Source of the DNA: Thiomonas sp. X19
GTDB taxonomy: Bacteria > Pseudomonadota > Gammaproteobacteria > Burkholderiales > Burkholderiaceae_C
DNA: 64,000 bases
Assembly: GCF_900089495.1 (NCBI RefSeq)
Contig: NZ_LT605203.1
Span: 607,501-671,500 of the forward strand
Direction of reading: 5' to 3'
Shown here: positions 1 to 11,631 of the stretch, piece by piece
Position numbering within the stretch: the stretch's first letter is position 1
How the letters are laid out: each line of letters begins with the position of its first letter
Translations under genes and position numbers: made by a program
Notes under the pieces: generated by a model
The model's input: only the letters and a program-made list of their open reading frames with translations
What the model was told of the DNA's origin: nothing
Databases searched by the model: none

Positions 1-168
1 CGGGTTCATGCCGACGATTGTAGAAAGCATGCTGCCCTAGACTCTGGTGCTGGCGTTCCTGTGCACCATGGGTGCGCCGGTTGCGTTTGACCCGCATGGC
101 GCGGCAGGCGCAGCGCCCGGCAGGGTTCACAATGCGCAGGCCTGATTGATACACGAGGTGAGTCTTCG

Positions 169-801
169 ATGCGATTCCGCGGCGCCCTCTGGCTGCTCCT
201 GTTCCCGGCCCTGTTGCCGACGCCGGCCTGGGCCGAGATCTTCGTCTGCCGCACCCCCAGCGGTGTGATGGTCACGACCGACCATCTCAGCACCGACTGT
301 TTGCGCTATGGCGGCAAGGAGCTGAACCCTGACGGCAGCGTGCGCCGCCTCATCCTCACGCCGCAGCAGCAGGCCGAGCAGGACGCACAAGCCCGCCAGC
401 AACGCGAAGCGCAGGAGCAGCAACGCCGCAAGCAGCGCGAGCAGCGGGCCTTGCTGACGCGCTTTCCCGACCGTGCCGCCTTTGATCAGGCCCAGCGCAA
501 CGACCTGCAAACGCCGCAGTCGCTCATCGTCTCGGCACGGCAGCGTCTGCAACGTCTGGCCGGCACCCTCAAGACCCTGAAGCAAGAAGCGTTGTTCTAC
601 CCGGATGGCAACTACCCGCAGGAGCTGCGCAACAAGTTCGAGGAAAACAAATTGCTCGTCCAGCAGGAACAGGGTCTGATCGCCGGGCAGGAGCAAGAGA
701 TGGGGCGCATTCGGGCCCAATACGCCCGGTTGCTGCCGCAGCTCAAGCCACTGTGGTCGCGCCAGGCGGCGGATCGGGCCGAGAGTTCCAGCACGCCTTG
801 A
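169..801 (+). CDS. Secreted coiled-coil protein, DUF4124-like
   Basis: A 210-residue protein with a clear Sec signal peptide: basic start, leucine-rich core, and a likely cleavage after AWA at about residue 22. The first mature segment has two cysteines (near residues 27 and 44) in a short beta-type region that resembles DUF4124 envelope proteins. Residues 70-110 are almost entirely Gln, Arg, Glu and Ala and should form a charged coiled coil, with a second helical stretch near the C-terminus. The start is supported by a GAGGTGAG-type ribosome site just upstream. It converges on rodA. Its function is unknown; a periplasmic structural or scaffold role is only an inference. Confidence 0.7.
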   Translation: MRFRGALWLLLFPALLPTPAWAEIFVCRTPSGVMVTTDHLSTDCLRYGGKELNPDGSVRRLILTPQQQAEQDAQARQQREAQEQQRRKQREQRALLTRFPDRAAFDQAQRNDLQTPQSLIVSARQRLQRLAGTLKTLKQEALFYPDGNYPQELRNKFEENKLLVQQEQGLIAGQEQEMGRIRAQYARLLPQLKPLWSRQAADRAESSSTP

Positions 802-810
802 TGCACCAAG

Positions 811-850
811 CCCAGGGCGAGCCGCCGCGCTGGACGGCGGCACGCCTGGG
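811..850. terminator. Possible bidirectional hairpin between convergent genes
   Basis: Nested inverted repeats (outer CCCAGG/CCTGGG, inner GCCGCC/GGCGGC) sit in the 63-bp gap between two convergent genes. There is no clear U-run, so intrinsic termination is only likely from the context. Confidence 0.35.
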
Positions 851-864
851 ACGGCGCAGCGGCA

Positions 865-1980
865 TCAGCTCTGCACCAGCCGCTTCGACTTGGCGATGGA
901 CAGCAGAATGCCGGTGCCCAGCATGAGCGTGACCAGCGCGGTGCCACCGTAGCTGACGAAAGGCAGGGGCACGCCGACCACCGGCAGGATGCCCGACACC
1001 ATGCCCATGTTGACGAAGGCGTAGGTGAAGAAAATCATGGTGATGGAGCCGGCCAGCAGGCGCGAGAACAGCGTGGGCGCGGCGGCGGCGATCATCAGCC
1101 CGCGGACGATGAAAAACAGATAGGCCAGCAACAGCGCGATGTTCCCGGCCAGGCCCCATTCCTCGGCCAGCACGGCGAAGACGAAGTCGGTATGCGATTC
1201 GGGCACGAAGTTCAGGTGCGCCTGGGTGCCATGCAGATAGCCCTGGCCCCAGACCCCGCCCGAGCCGATGGCGATCATCGACTGCAGGATGTTGAACCCG
1301 GTGCCCAGCGGGTCGGCCTGCGGGTCGAGCAGCATGAGCACGCGCTGGCGCTGGTAGTCGTGCATGAAGTGCCACAGCACCGGCGCGGTGCCCGCCGCGG
1401 CAAGCGCCAGCAGCGCCAGCACGCGCCACGACAGGCCGGCGAAAAAGATGACGAAAAACCCGGTGGACAGCACCAGCATGGCGGTGCCGAGGTCGGGCTG
1501 CTTCATGATGAGCCCGACCGGGATGGCGAGCAGCAGGCCGGCGAAGGCATAGTCCCTCAGACGGATGAAACCCTCGCGTTTCTGGAAGTACCACGCCAGC
1601 ATCAGCGGCATGGCGATTTTCATGATTTCGGACGGCTGGATCACCACCCCGACGTTGAGCCAGCGCCGCGCTCCCTTGCGCACCAGGCCGAACATGGCGG
1701 TGGCGATCAGCAGCGCGACGCCGAAGGTGTAGAGCGGCACCGCGATCTGCATCAGCCGCTGCGGCGGAACCTGGGCGACGACGAACAGCACGACGAAGGC
1801 CACGGCCAGATTGCGCAGCTGGTCGGCAAAGCTGATGTTCTGCCCCTGCAGCGCGGAAAACAGCACGACGCAGCCGATGGCCACCAGCGTGAGCAGCCCG
1901 GTGAGCAAAGGGCCGTCGAAACCCGTGATGTAAGGCTGCAGCCGGCGCCACAAGGGCGGGCGATTGAAGACGGCGTTCAT
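865..1980 (-). CDS. rodA: RodA, rod-shape SEDS peptidoglycan glycosyltransferase
   Basis: A 371-residue polytopic inner-membrane protein of the SEDS family, the length of E. coli RodA. RodA polymerises lipid II into glycan strands in the elongasome and works with the transpeptidase PBP2. Typical blocks are visible: KGARRWLNVG, the PSEIMKIAMP motif, QPDLGTA and the C-terminal FVSYGGT segment. I chose the ATG giving MNAVFNRPP because GAGGAG lies just upstream; a longer in-frame extension has no matching ribosome site. It is the last gene of the mreBCD-mrdA-rodA operon, about 100 bp after mrdA. Confidence 0.97.
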   Translation of the reverse strand: MNAVFNRPPLWRRLQPYITGFDGPLLTGLLTLVAIGCVVLFSALQGQNISFADQLRNLAVAFVVLFVVAQVPPQRLMQIAVPLYTFGVALLIATAMFGLVRKGARRWLNVGVVIQPSEIMKIAMPLMLAWYFQKREGFIRLRDYAFAGLLLAIPVGLIMKQPDLGTAMLVLSTGFFVIFFAGLSWRVLALLALAAAGTAPVLWHFMHDYQRQRVLMLLDPQADPLGTGFNILQSMIAIGSGGVWGQGYLHGTQAHLNFVPESHTDFVFAVLAEEWGLAGNIALLLAYLFFIVRGLMIAAAAPTLFSRLLAGSITMIFFTYAFVNMGMVSGILPVVGVPLPFVSYGGTALVTLMLGTGILLSIAKSKRLVQS

Positions 1981-2080
1981 CGGTGCACTCCTCGCTGCAG
2001 GGCCAGGGCCTGCCCGTGCTGCGGACGGCAGGGGCTTCGCTCGGCGCCCCCGAATGGGGCTGTGGTCGATCGGACTGTGC

Positions 2081-4411
2081 TCACAGGCGCGTTCCCTCGT
2101 CGGCATCGGGGTTGTCGTGCCGCGCGCCGAAGCGTGTGAACAGGGGGCCCGGCTGACAGCTTGGACGCGGATAGCGTCCGCCGCACTGCGCGTCGAACGC
2201 GGTGCGCTGGGTGTGGGCGGCGGGTGATGCCGCAGGCGATGCCGCGGTTGACGCGGCCGGCGCAGGCCAGGGCTGGATCACATCGTCCTGGGCTTGGGTC
2301 GAGGACGGCGATGCAGGAGCGTGGGCCGGGTTCTGGCCCGGGCGTCCGGGCGCGCCTGGCGATGGCTTCGCAACCCGCGTCGCTGCCGCCGCCGGCCGCG
2401 TGCTGGCGACGCCTGCGCCCGCAGCCGCAGAGGCCGCCGCCGTGGGCGCCTGGGGCTTGGCGCCCGGCACCGCGGGCACGCCGTTCTTGCCGCCGGCGAA
2501 CTGGAACTGCACCGGCTTCGGCTTGGCGCCGGAAATCTGCTCGATCTCGGCCTCCGTCGGGTACAGCCCCAGCAAGTGATAGTCCACCAGCTTGCGCGCG
2601 ATGGGCGCTGCGGCTTCCGCCCCCCAGCCGGCGTGCTCGACGATCAGCGCCACACACACCGTGGGGTTCTCCGCCGGGGCATAGACGATGTAGAGCGCGT
2701 GGTCCAGCAGATGCCGCGACAGATCGGCGGCGTTGTATTTCTGGTTCTGCGCCACGGTGAACACCTGCGCCGTACCGGTCTTGCCGGCGCTGGTGTAAGG
2801 GGCATCCTTGAACACGGCGTAACCCGTGCCGTCCTTTTCGGTGTTCACGCCCACCATGCCGTCGTGCACCACTTGCCACATCGCATCCGGCAGGTTGATG
2901 CGCTCGGCCACCTCCACCGCGGTGGGTGCGAAGCGCCGCGTTTTCATGTCCTCCACCAGCTTCACCACGCGCGGCTTCAGGCGCGTGCCATGGTTGGCCA
3001 TGGTCGCCAGGGCATTCGCCATCTGAATCGGGGTGAAGCTGTTGTAGCCCTGGCCGATGCCCAGGCTGATGGTTTCCCCCGGGAACCAGCGCTGCTGCGC
3101 CGGCAATTTGTAGGCGCGGCGCTTCCAGGCCTTCGACGGCAGGAGGCCCCGGGCCTCATCGGGCAGGTCGATGCCGGTGTGCTGGCCGAAGCCGAACTTG
3201 CGGGTGTAGTCGTGCATGCCGTCCACCCCCCAGTCGTTCGCCACCATGTAGAAGTAGACGTCGCACGACACCGACAGGGCTTTGTGCATGTCCACCCGAC
3301 CATGGCCGCCGGGCTTGTCGTCGCGGAAGCGGTGGTTGCCCAGCATGAAATAGCCGGGGTCGTTCAGCACATAGTTCGGCGTGCGGATGCCCAGGGTGAG
3401 CGCCCCCATCGCCAGATAGGGTTTGTAGGTGGAGCCTGGTGGAAACGTGCCGCGCAGCACGCGGTTGAGCAGGGGCTTGCGCGGGTCGGTGTTGAGTGCG
3501 TTCCAACTCTCGGGGTCGATGCCCTCGACGAACAGGTTGGGGTCGTAGGTCGGCATGGACACGAAGCTCAGCACTTCGCCATTGCGCGGGTCCATCACCA
3601 CACAGGCGCCGGTGCGCTGGCCGTACAGGTCTTCAGCCAGTTTCTGCAGGCGGATGTCGAGCGACAGCACCAGCGTGCTCCCCGGCACCGCCGGAAAGCT
3701 GCGCAGCTTGCGCACCGGCTTGCCCACGGAGTTGACCTCGACTTCATCGAAACCGGTCACGCCATGCAGTTGCTCCTCGTACTGCAGCTCCACCCCGGTT
3801 TTGCCGATGTGGTCGGTGCCCTGGTAGTTGGCCGCGTCGTCACCCTCGGCGATCCGGGCCTGCTCGGCGGGGCCGATGCGGCCGATATAGCCGATGGCGT
3901 GACTGGCCAGCGCCCCCAGCGGGTAGTTGCGGAACAGCCGCGCACGCACATCCACGCCGGGGAAGCGAAAGCGCTGCGCGACGAAGCGCGCCACCTCGGC
4001 GTCGGTGAGCTTGTCGCGGATGGGTGTGGGCTCGAAGCTGCGGCTCATGCCCAGCAGGTTGCGAAAGCGTCTTTCCGCGAACGCGGAAATGGGCAGGATG
4101 GCGCGCAGCGCGGCAATCGTGGCGTCGAGTCCACGCGTCTTGCTGGGCGTGATTTCCAGGGTGTAGGCGGCGAAGTTGTTGGCCAGCAGAATGCCGTTGC
4201 GGTCGAGAATGAGCCCGCGCGTGGGCACCAGCGGCACGATGGCAATGCGGTTGTCCTGCGCCTGCAGCGAATACTGCCTGTGGCGGATGACCTGCAGCCA
4301 CAGCCAGCGGCCGAGGAGCAGGGCAAAGCTGAGCACCACCACCAGGGTGGCGATGAGCAGCCGGCGGCGAAAGCGCGACAACTCGCGTTCGACGTTCTTC
4401 AGCTCAGCCAT
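2081..4411 (-). CDS. mrdA: Penicillin-binding protein 2, elongasome transpeptidase
   Basis: Class B PBP that cross-links peptidoglycan in the elongasome as RodA's partner. It has one N-terminal membrane anchor (about residues 18-38), the PBP dimerisation region and a transpeptidase domain. The catalytic motifs are complete: STYK near residue 327, SCD near 382 and KTGT near 542. At 776 residues it is about 140 longer than E. coli PBP2; the excess is a low-complexity Ala/Pro-rich C-terminal tail that continues after the fold ends and would lie in the periplasm. The start MAELKNVER follows family practice, although no strong ribosome site precedes it. Confidence 0.96.
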   Translation of the reverse strand: MAELKNVERELSRFRRRLLIATLVVVLSFALLLGRWLWLQVIRHRQYSLQAQDNRIAIVPLVPTRGLILDRNGILLANNFAAYTLEITPSKTRGLDATIAALRAILPISAFAERRFRNLLGMSRSFEPTPIRDKLTDAEVARFVAQRFRFPGVDVRARLFRNYPLGALASHAIGYIGRIGPAEQARIAEGDDAANYQGTDHIGKTGVELQYEEQLHGVTGFDEVEVNSVGKPVRKLRSFPAVPGSTLVLSLDIRLQKLAEDLYGQRTGACVVMDPRNGEVLSFVSMPTYDPNLFVEGIDPESWNALNTDPRKPLLNRVLRGTFPPGSTYKPYLAMGALTLGIRTPNYVLNDPGYFMLGNHRFRDDKPGGHGRVDMHKALSVSCDVYFYMVANDWGVDGMHDYTRKFGFGQHTGIDLPDEARGLLPSKAWKRRAYKLPAQQRWFPGETISLGIGQGYNSFTPIQMANALATMANHGTRLKPRVVKLVEDMKTRRFAPTAVEVAERINLPDAMWQVVHDGMVGVNTEKDGTGYAVFKDAPYTSAGKTGTAQVFTVAQNQKYNAADLSRHLLDHALYIVYAPAENPTVCVALIVEHAGWGAEAAAPIARKLVDYHLLGLYPTEAEIEQISGAKPKPVQFQFAGGKNGVPAVPGAKPQAPTAAASAAAGAGVASTRPAAAATRVAKPSPGAPGRPGQNPAHAPASPSSTQAQDDVIQPWPAPAASTAASPAASPAAHTQRTAFDAQCGGRYPRPSCQPGPLFTRFGARHDNPDADEGTRL

Positions 4412-4682
4412 GGCGCATGGCCCGTGGGGAAAAACGCGGGCGCGCAGCCGCAGCGTCCAGGACGGGCAAGTACATGTTTCACCCGGATTGGTGCCGCAAG
4501 TCGCGCCGAAGTTCGTTGGCGTGGAATCATGGAGATCAAGGAAACGCCGGGCCGCCAGCCGCCAGAGTCGGCTGGCCTTCGTGCCGTCCAAGCCTGCACT
4601 GGCAGGCTTGGAGCCGCGGCTCTCAACCCCCAAGTTTCCTTGGCCCCTCGGGGGGAGTCCGCTAGCGGACTTCTAGGGGCAC
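4412..4682. other. 271-bp mreD-mrdA gap filled by repeat sequence
   Basis: In this operon mreD and mrdA are often close together, but here they are 271 bp apart. The gap holds a split copy of the window's interspersed repeat and an extra perfect hairpin at 4588-4611 (ten-base arms CCAAGCCTGC/GCAGGCTTGG around ACTG). I see no gene in it. Confidence 0.6.
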
Positions 4683-4684
4683 TC
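4537..4684 (+). repeat. Interspersed palindromic repeat, copy A (split)
   Basis: The left part (CAAGGAAACGCCGGGCCGCC, 4537-4556) and right part (CCAAGTTTCCTTG... from about 4629) match the 84-bp repeat found elsewhere in the window. About 72 bp carrying its own hairpin separate them. The right edge touches the mreD stop codon. Confidence 0.7.
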
Positions 4685-5270
4685 ATAAAGGTCTGTTCTG
4701 GTCGGTGTCGGGTGCGCGCCGTTGTGGTGCCAGCAGCAGCCAGCTCACCACCGGCCACAAGGCGGCCTGCAGGACCGGAGCGAGGAAAAATGCCCAGCCT
4801 GGAAACGAAGCGCCAGCCATCATGCGCACGACGAACTGCAGCACCTGGGCCGCGACGAACAGCGGCAGCACCTGCAATGCTTGCTGCTGCAGGGAAAACC
4901 ACTGCAGGCGACGGTGCAGCGCCACGGCGAAAAACGCCAGCAAGGTGTAGGCCAAGGCGTGTTGACCCAGCAGCGCGCCTTGTTGCACATCCACCAGCAA
5001 GCCGAGGGCGAAACCCGCGCCGATGCCGACGCGGCGCGGCTGGTGCACGGCCCAGAACACCAGCACAAGCGCCAGAATGTCCGGCAGCCACGGCAACCGG
5101 CCCAGCGGCAGGAAATCCACCAGCAAGGCGGCCAGCAAGGTACCCCAGATGAACCAGGGCCGCACCGCCAGCAGCAGCACTTCGCCACGGCCGGTGCTCT
5201 CGGTGCCTGGGGTGCCGGATGGGCGTCTGAGGAAAGGGCCGATGGACATGGACGCTGGCGCCGGCCTCAT
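4683..5270 (-). CDS. mreD: MreD, rod-shape-determining membrane protein
   Basis: A 195-residue hydrophobic protein with five to six predicted membrane spans, the MreD pattern. It belongs to the MreBCD-RodA-PBP2 elongation complex in the inner membrane. The chosen start (MRPAPAS...) overlaps the mreC stop in an ATGA arrangement, which implies translational coupling. A second Met at 5249 (MSIGPFLRRP) is a possible alternative. The C-terminal LLAPQRRAPD tail ends against repeat copy A. Confidence 0.9.
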   Translation of the reverse strand: MRPAPASMSIGPFLRRPSGTPGTESTGRGEVLLLAVRPWFIWGTLLAALLVDFLPLGRLPWLPDILALVLVFWAVHQPRRVGIGAGFALGLLVDVQQGALLGQHALAYTLLAFFAVALHRRLQWFSLQQQALQVLPLFVAAQVLQFVVRMMAGASFPGWAFFLAPVLQAALWPVVSWLLLAPQRRAPDTDQNRPL

Positions 5271-6181
5271 GGGCGCGCGGCGGCGCGGCGGGTCTTGGCG
5301 GTTTCGGCCGCGGGCGCCAGCGCCAGAGGTGCCAGCGGCTTGAGCACCAGCACATGACGGCCGCCGTTGACATGCGCCAGCGGCGCGCACAGCACGCGGG
5401 CGAAGGCGGCGTCGGGTCGGCGCTGCACTTCGATGACGCGCGCCACCGCCAGGCCTGCGGGGTAGATGCCGTCGAGCCCGCTGGTGACCAGGATGTCGCC
5501 CGCGCGCACGGTGGTGTCGGCGGCCTGCCAGCGCAGTTCCAGCCCGCCGCTGGTGGCGTCGGCGTCTCCCGCCAGCACGCCGCGCTCGCCGTCGCGCGCG
5601 ACTTCCACCGGCACGGCGGAATCGCGGTCGGTCACCAGCGTGACCTGGGCGCCGAGCGGGTCGATCTGTGTGACCTGGCCGAGCAGTCCGGTCTCATCCA
5701 TCACCGGCGAGCCCAGCTCGATGCCGGCCAGACTGCCGCGGTTGATGAACAGCTTGCGCGAAAACGGGTCGCTGGCCTGGGCCACGATCTCCGCCGCCGT
5801 GGTTCGCATCGGCACGCTGCGCTGCAGCTTGAGCAGGGCGCGCAGGCTGGCGTTTTCGGCTTGCAACTGGCTGGCGAGTTCAGCCTTGAGCGCCAGTTGC
5901 ACATTCGCCTTGCGCTGGGCTTGGGCATCGCGTTGCGCCGCCTGCAACGACTCGAAATGCTCCGCCACGGCGCCCAACGCCAGCACCGGGGCGCGCGCCA
6001 CCTGCACCGCAGGCTCGATGGCGGTGGCGATGATCTGGCGCAAGGGCGTGACGAGGTGCCAGCGTGCATCCATCGCCATCAGCAGCAGCGACAGCGCGGC
6101 GTAGAACGCCAGGCGCGTGAGCGCGGAAGGACCCTGCCGGAAAAACGGCGGCGGGGCTCGCTCCAGGGTTTGATAAGCCAT
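5267..6181 (-). CDS. mreC: MreC, rod-shape-determining protein
   Basis: A 304-residue bitopic protein. The cytoplasmic N-terminus starts with the typical FFRQGPS and is followed by one membrane helix (about residues 25-42), a coiled coil (about 70-115) and a beta-rich periplasmic domain with the conserved FSRKLFINRGS and GLLGQVT segments. MreC links cytoplasmic MreB to the periplasmic synthases and activates PBP2. The C-terminal tail is Ala/Arg-rich. It lies 116 bp after mreB and overlaps mreD by four bases. Confidence 0.95.
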   Translation of the reverse strand: MAYQTLERAPPPFFRQGPSALTRLAFYAALSLLLMAMDARWHLVTPLRQIIATAIEPAVQVARAPVLALGAVAEHFESLQAAQRDAQAQRKANVQLALKAELASQLQAENASLRALLKLQRSVPMRTTAAEIVAQASDPFSRKLFINRGSLAGIELGSPVMDETGLLGQVTQIDPLGAQVTLVTDRDSAVPVEVARDGERGVLAGDADATSGGLELRWQAADTTVRAGDILVTSGLDGIYPAGLAVARVIEVQRRPDAAFARVLCAPLAHVNGGRHVLVLKPLAPLALAPAAETAKTRRAAARP

Positions 6182-6297
6182 TGCAGGACGGTTGCCGGTT
6201 CAGCGGGCAGCGAGGCAGCGGATCAGGCGGCGCAGGCGGATGCGAGCCGTGGGCGATGGGCGCGTGAGGCCCGGCGGCCGCTCCACGGCCGCCGGTT

Positions 6298-7512
<1,215 letters not shown>

Positions 7513-7541
7513 TCACGCCAAACCCGCCGCACCCCTTCGCC

Positions 7542-7837
7542 ATGCCCCTGCAACCCAGCGACATTGACCGCATCGCCACGCTCGCCCGCCTGCGCCTGAG
7601 CAGCGCGGAGCAAACGTCGATGCTGGCCCAGATCAACGACTTTTTCGCCATCGTCGAGCGCATGCGCGCGGTGGACACCACGGGTGTCGAGCCGCTGGCG
7701 CATCCACTATCGGCGGCGATGGAATTGCCGTTGCGCCTGCGCGACGACCTGCCGGTGCAGCCCGACATCCTCGCCACCGTGCTGGCCAACGCCCCGGCGG
7801 CGCAGGACGGCATGTTCATCGTGCCACGGGTGCTGGA

Positions 7838-7841
<4 letters not shown>
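7542..7841 (+). CDS. gatC: GatC, Asp/Glu-tRNA amidotransferase subunit C
   Basis: A 99-residue subunit of the GatCAB complex. It wraps around GatA and GatB and stabilises them. The N-terminal [14 protein letters not shown] and the central GVEPLAHPL segments are family signatures, and the length is standard. Its stop overlaps the gatA start by four bases (ATGA). Confidence 0.96.
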
Positions 7842-9345
<1,504 letters not shown>

Positions 9346-9358
<13 letters not shown>

Positions 9359-9509
9359 ACAAATCCACCATGCCCGATCATCCCGCCCAAACGGCCCCAC
9401 TCGGCGTTGCCAATGCGTGCCGTGCCGTCAGGCACGGCTGTGCTTGGCGCCTTGATTGGAACCGTTTGGGCGCCCTGCTCGGCCACGCCGGATTCATTCA
9501 CACCCTCTG
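9346..9509. mobile_element. 164-bp MITE-like fold-back element between gatA and gatB
   Basis: The whole segment is one imperfect palindrome. The ends are exact inverted repeats (GAGGGTGTGAA/TTCACACCCTC). Internal blocks match in the same register without gaps, such as GCCCAAACGG and its complement CCGTTTGGGC. The centre is a perfect GCCGTGCC-GTCA-GGCACGGC stem. TGA flanks both sides and may be a 3-bp target duplication. It supplies the gatA stop codon and would be a very stable hairpin in the gatCAB mRNA. It has no coding capacity. Confidence 0.75.
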
Positions 9510-9520
9510 AGCCCATCACC

Positions 9521-11047
9521 ATGTCCAGCAACCCCGCCAGCTCCTGGGAAATCGTCATCGGCCTGGAAACGCATGTGCAGTTGTCCACGGCGTCGAAAAT
9601 GTTTTCCCCCGCGCCCACCGCGTTCGGCGCCGCCCCCAACACCCAGGCCAGCGTGGTCGACCTGGCGCTGCCCGGCGCGCTGCCGGTGGCGAATCGCGCC
9701 GCGGTGGAACGCGCCATCCGCCTGGGTTTGGCCATCAACGCCACCATCGCGCCGATATCGGTGTTCGCGCGCAAGAACTACTTCTACCCCGATCTGCCCA
9801 AGGGCTACCAGATCAGCCAGTTCGAGATTCCCGTGGTGCAGGGCGGGGTCGTGCCCTTCCTGTTCAATGGCGAGCTGCGCAGCGTGCAACTCACCCGCGC
9901 GCATCTGGAGGAAGACGCCGGCAAGTCCATCCACGGCCTGGCCTTCGAAGGCGGCGTCGCCACCGGCATCGACCTCAACCGCGCCGGCACGCCGCTGCTC
10001 GAAGTGGTGACCGAGCCGGTGATGCGCAGCGCCGCCGAGGCCGCCGCTTACGCCCGCGCGCTGCATGCGCTGGTGATGTGGCTGGACATTTGCGACGGCA
10101 ATCTGCAAGAGGGTTCGTTCCGCTGCGACGCCAACGTCTCGGTGCGGCGCCCGGGTGGCGCGTTGGGCACGCGCTGCGAGATCAAGAACCTCAACAGCTT
10201 CCGCTTTCTCGAACGCGCCATCACCTACGAGGCGCAGCGCCAGATCGAGCTGCTCGAGGACGGCGGCACGGTGCGCCAGGAAACCCGCCTGTTCGACCCC
10301 GACCGCGGCGAGACACGCACCATGCGCACCAAGGAAGATTCGCACGACTACCGCTACTTCCCCGACCCCGACCTGCCGCCGCTGGTCATTGCCCCCGCGT
10401 GGATCGAGCAAGTGCGCGCCAGTCTGCCCGAGCTGCCGGGGCAGATGGCCGAGCGCTTCATGCGCGACCACGCCCTGCCCGCGGAGGACGCGGCCTACCT
10501 CACCCAAAGCCGCGCCCATGCCGCGTACTTCGAGGCCTGCCTGCATGCGATGGGGGGCCGCAACGATGAATCGCATGCAGCCAAGCTGGCGGCCAACTGG
10601 ATCATGGGCGAACTCGCGGCGCATCTGAACCGCGCCGAGCTGGAGCTGGACGCCTCGCCCGTGAGCGCGGCGCAACTCGGCCAGCTCATCACCCGCCTGC
10701 AGGACGGCACGCTCAGCAGCAAGACCGCGCGCGAGGTGTTCGCCGCGCTGTGGGACGCAGGGTTTCGTTGCGACGGCGCAGGCGAAGCCAAGGACGTGGA
10801 CGCCATCATCGAAGCCCGCGGTCTGCGCCAGGTGAGTGACACCGGCGCGATCGCCGCAGCGGTCGCCGCCGTGCTCGCAGCCAATCCGAAGAACGTCGAG
10901 GAATACCGCGCCGGCAAGGCCAAGGCGCTCAACGCCCTGGTCGGCCAGGTGATGAAGACCAGCGGCGGCCGCGCCAACCCGCAGCAAGTGGGCGAAGCGC
11001 TGCGCGCGGCGCTGGATGCGCCGCCCCCGTCGTCCCCATCGACCTGA
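9521..11047 (+). CDS. gatB: GatB, Asp/Glu-tRNA amidotransferase subunit B
   Basis: A 508-residue subunit that binds the misacylated tRNA, phosphorylates the acyl group and receives ammonia from GatA. It starts with the diagnostic [15 protein letters not shown] and contains the cradle-domain segments [19 protein letters not shown]-like HLEEDAGKS and [13 protein letters not shown], followed by a helical and YqeY-type C-terminal tail (KTAREVF...). The start ATGTCCAGC lies 11 bp after the fold-back element; a longer in-frame extension would run backwards through that element and is rejected. Confidence 0.97.
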   Translation: MSSNPASSWEIVIGLETHVQLSTASKMFSPAPTAFGAAPNTQASVVDLALPGALPVANRAAVERAIRLGLAINATIAPISVFARKNYFYPDLPKGYQISQFEIPVVQGGVVPFLFNGELRSVQLTRAHLEEDAGKSIHGLAFEGGVATGIDLNRAGTPLLEVVTEPVMRSAAEAAAYARALHALVMWLDICDGNLQEGSFRCDANVSVRRPGGALGTRCEIKNLNSFRFLERAITYEAQRQIELLEDGGTVRQETRLFDPDRGETRTMRTKEDSHDYRYFPDPDLPPLVIAPAWIEQVRASLPELPGQMAERFMRDHALPAEDAAYLTQSRAHAAYFEACLHAMGGRNDESHAAKLAANWIMGELAAHLNRAELELDASPVSAAQLGQLITRLQDGTLSSKTAREVFAALWDAGFRCDGAGEAKDVDAIIEARGLRQVSDTGAIAAAVAAVLAANPKNVEEYRAGKAKALNALVGQVMKTSGGRANPQQVGEALRAALDAPPPSSPST

Positions 11048-11097
11048 AGCCGGGTGCCGGTCGCGGCACCCGTTGCTCCAACCACGAGGCGTTCCCG

Positions 11098-11559
11098 ATG
11101 CCCCCAGCCTTCACGCTACGCCCCGTCGTGAGTGACGACTACGCCCAGTGGAAGCCGCTCTGGGATGGCTACAACGCGTTCTATGGCCGCACGGGGCCAA
11201 CGGCGCTGCCGCCGGACATGGCCCAAATCACCTGGGCGCGTTTTCTCGACCCAGCCGAGCCCATGCACGCCGTGGTTGCCGAGCGCGACGGCCAATTGCT
11301 CGGCCTGGTGCACTTCCTGTTTCACCGCAGCACCACGCTGATTGCGCCTACTTGTTACTTACAAGACCTCTACACCCAGGAAGAGACGCGCGGCCAGGGA
11401 GTCGGCCGCGCCCTCATCCAGGCGGTGTATGAACGCGCAGCGGCAGCGGGCTCGCAGCGCGTGTATTGGCTCACGCACGCGACCAATCACGTCGCCATGC
11501 GGCTCTACGACCAGGTCGCCGAGAAGTCCGGGTTCGTGGTGTATCGCAAGGCGCTTTAA
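11098..11559 (+). CDS. GNAT-family N-acetyltransferase
   Basis: A 153-residue single-domain acetyltransferase. The acetyl-CoA-binding A motif is visible as LQDLYTQEETRGQGVGRALIQ around residues 83-103, with the V/I-x-x-R/Q-G-x-G core. Preceding strands (AVVAERDGQLLGLVHFL) and the C-terminal VAEKSGFVVYRK are also typical. The substrate cannot be read from sequence. It lies 50 bp after gatB with its own weak ribosome site, so it may be co-transcribed. Confidence 0.88.
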   Translation: MPPAFTLRPVVSDDYAQWKPLWDGYNAFYGRTGPTALPPDMAQITWARFLDPAEPMHAVVAERDGQLLGLVHFLFHRSTTLIAPTCYLQDLYTQEETRGQGVGRALIQAVYERAAAAGSQRVYWLTHATNHVAMRLYDQVAEKSGFVVYRKAL

Positions 11560-11631
11560 GCGGGCGGCGGCATCCGCTGCATGCCAGTGGCTCCTCTTGG
11601 GGTCGGACCCCGCAAGCCGGAATTCGTAACC

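Noticed and set aside
1..168. Possible gene end at the left edge (short frame ending at position 40)
   Set aside because: Only 12 codons are visible, with no recognisable motif, so no product can be supported.
2294..5152. 952-codon open frame on the plus strand across mrdA and mreD
   Set aside because: It is antisense to well-supported genes; long antisense frames are expected at this GC content, and its sequence is low complexity without domains.
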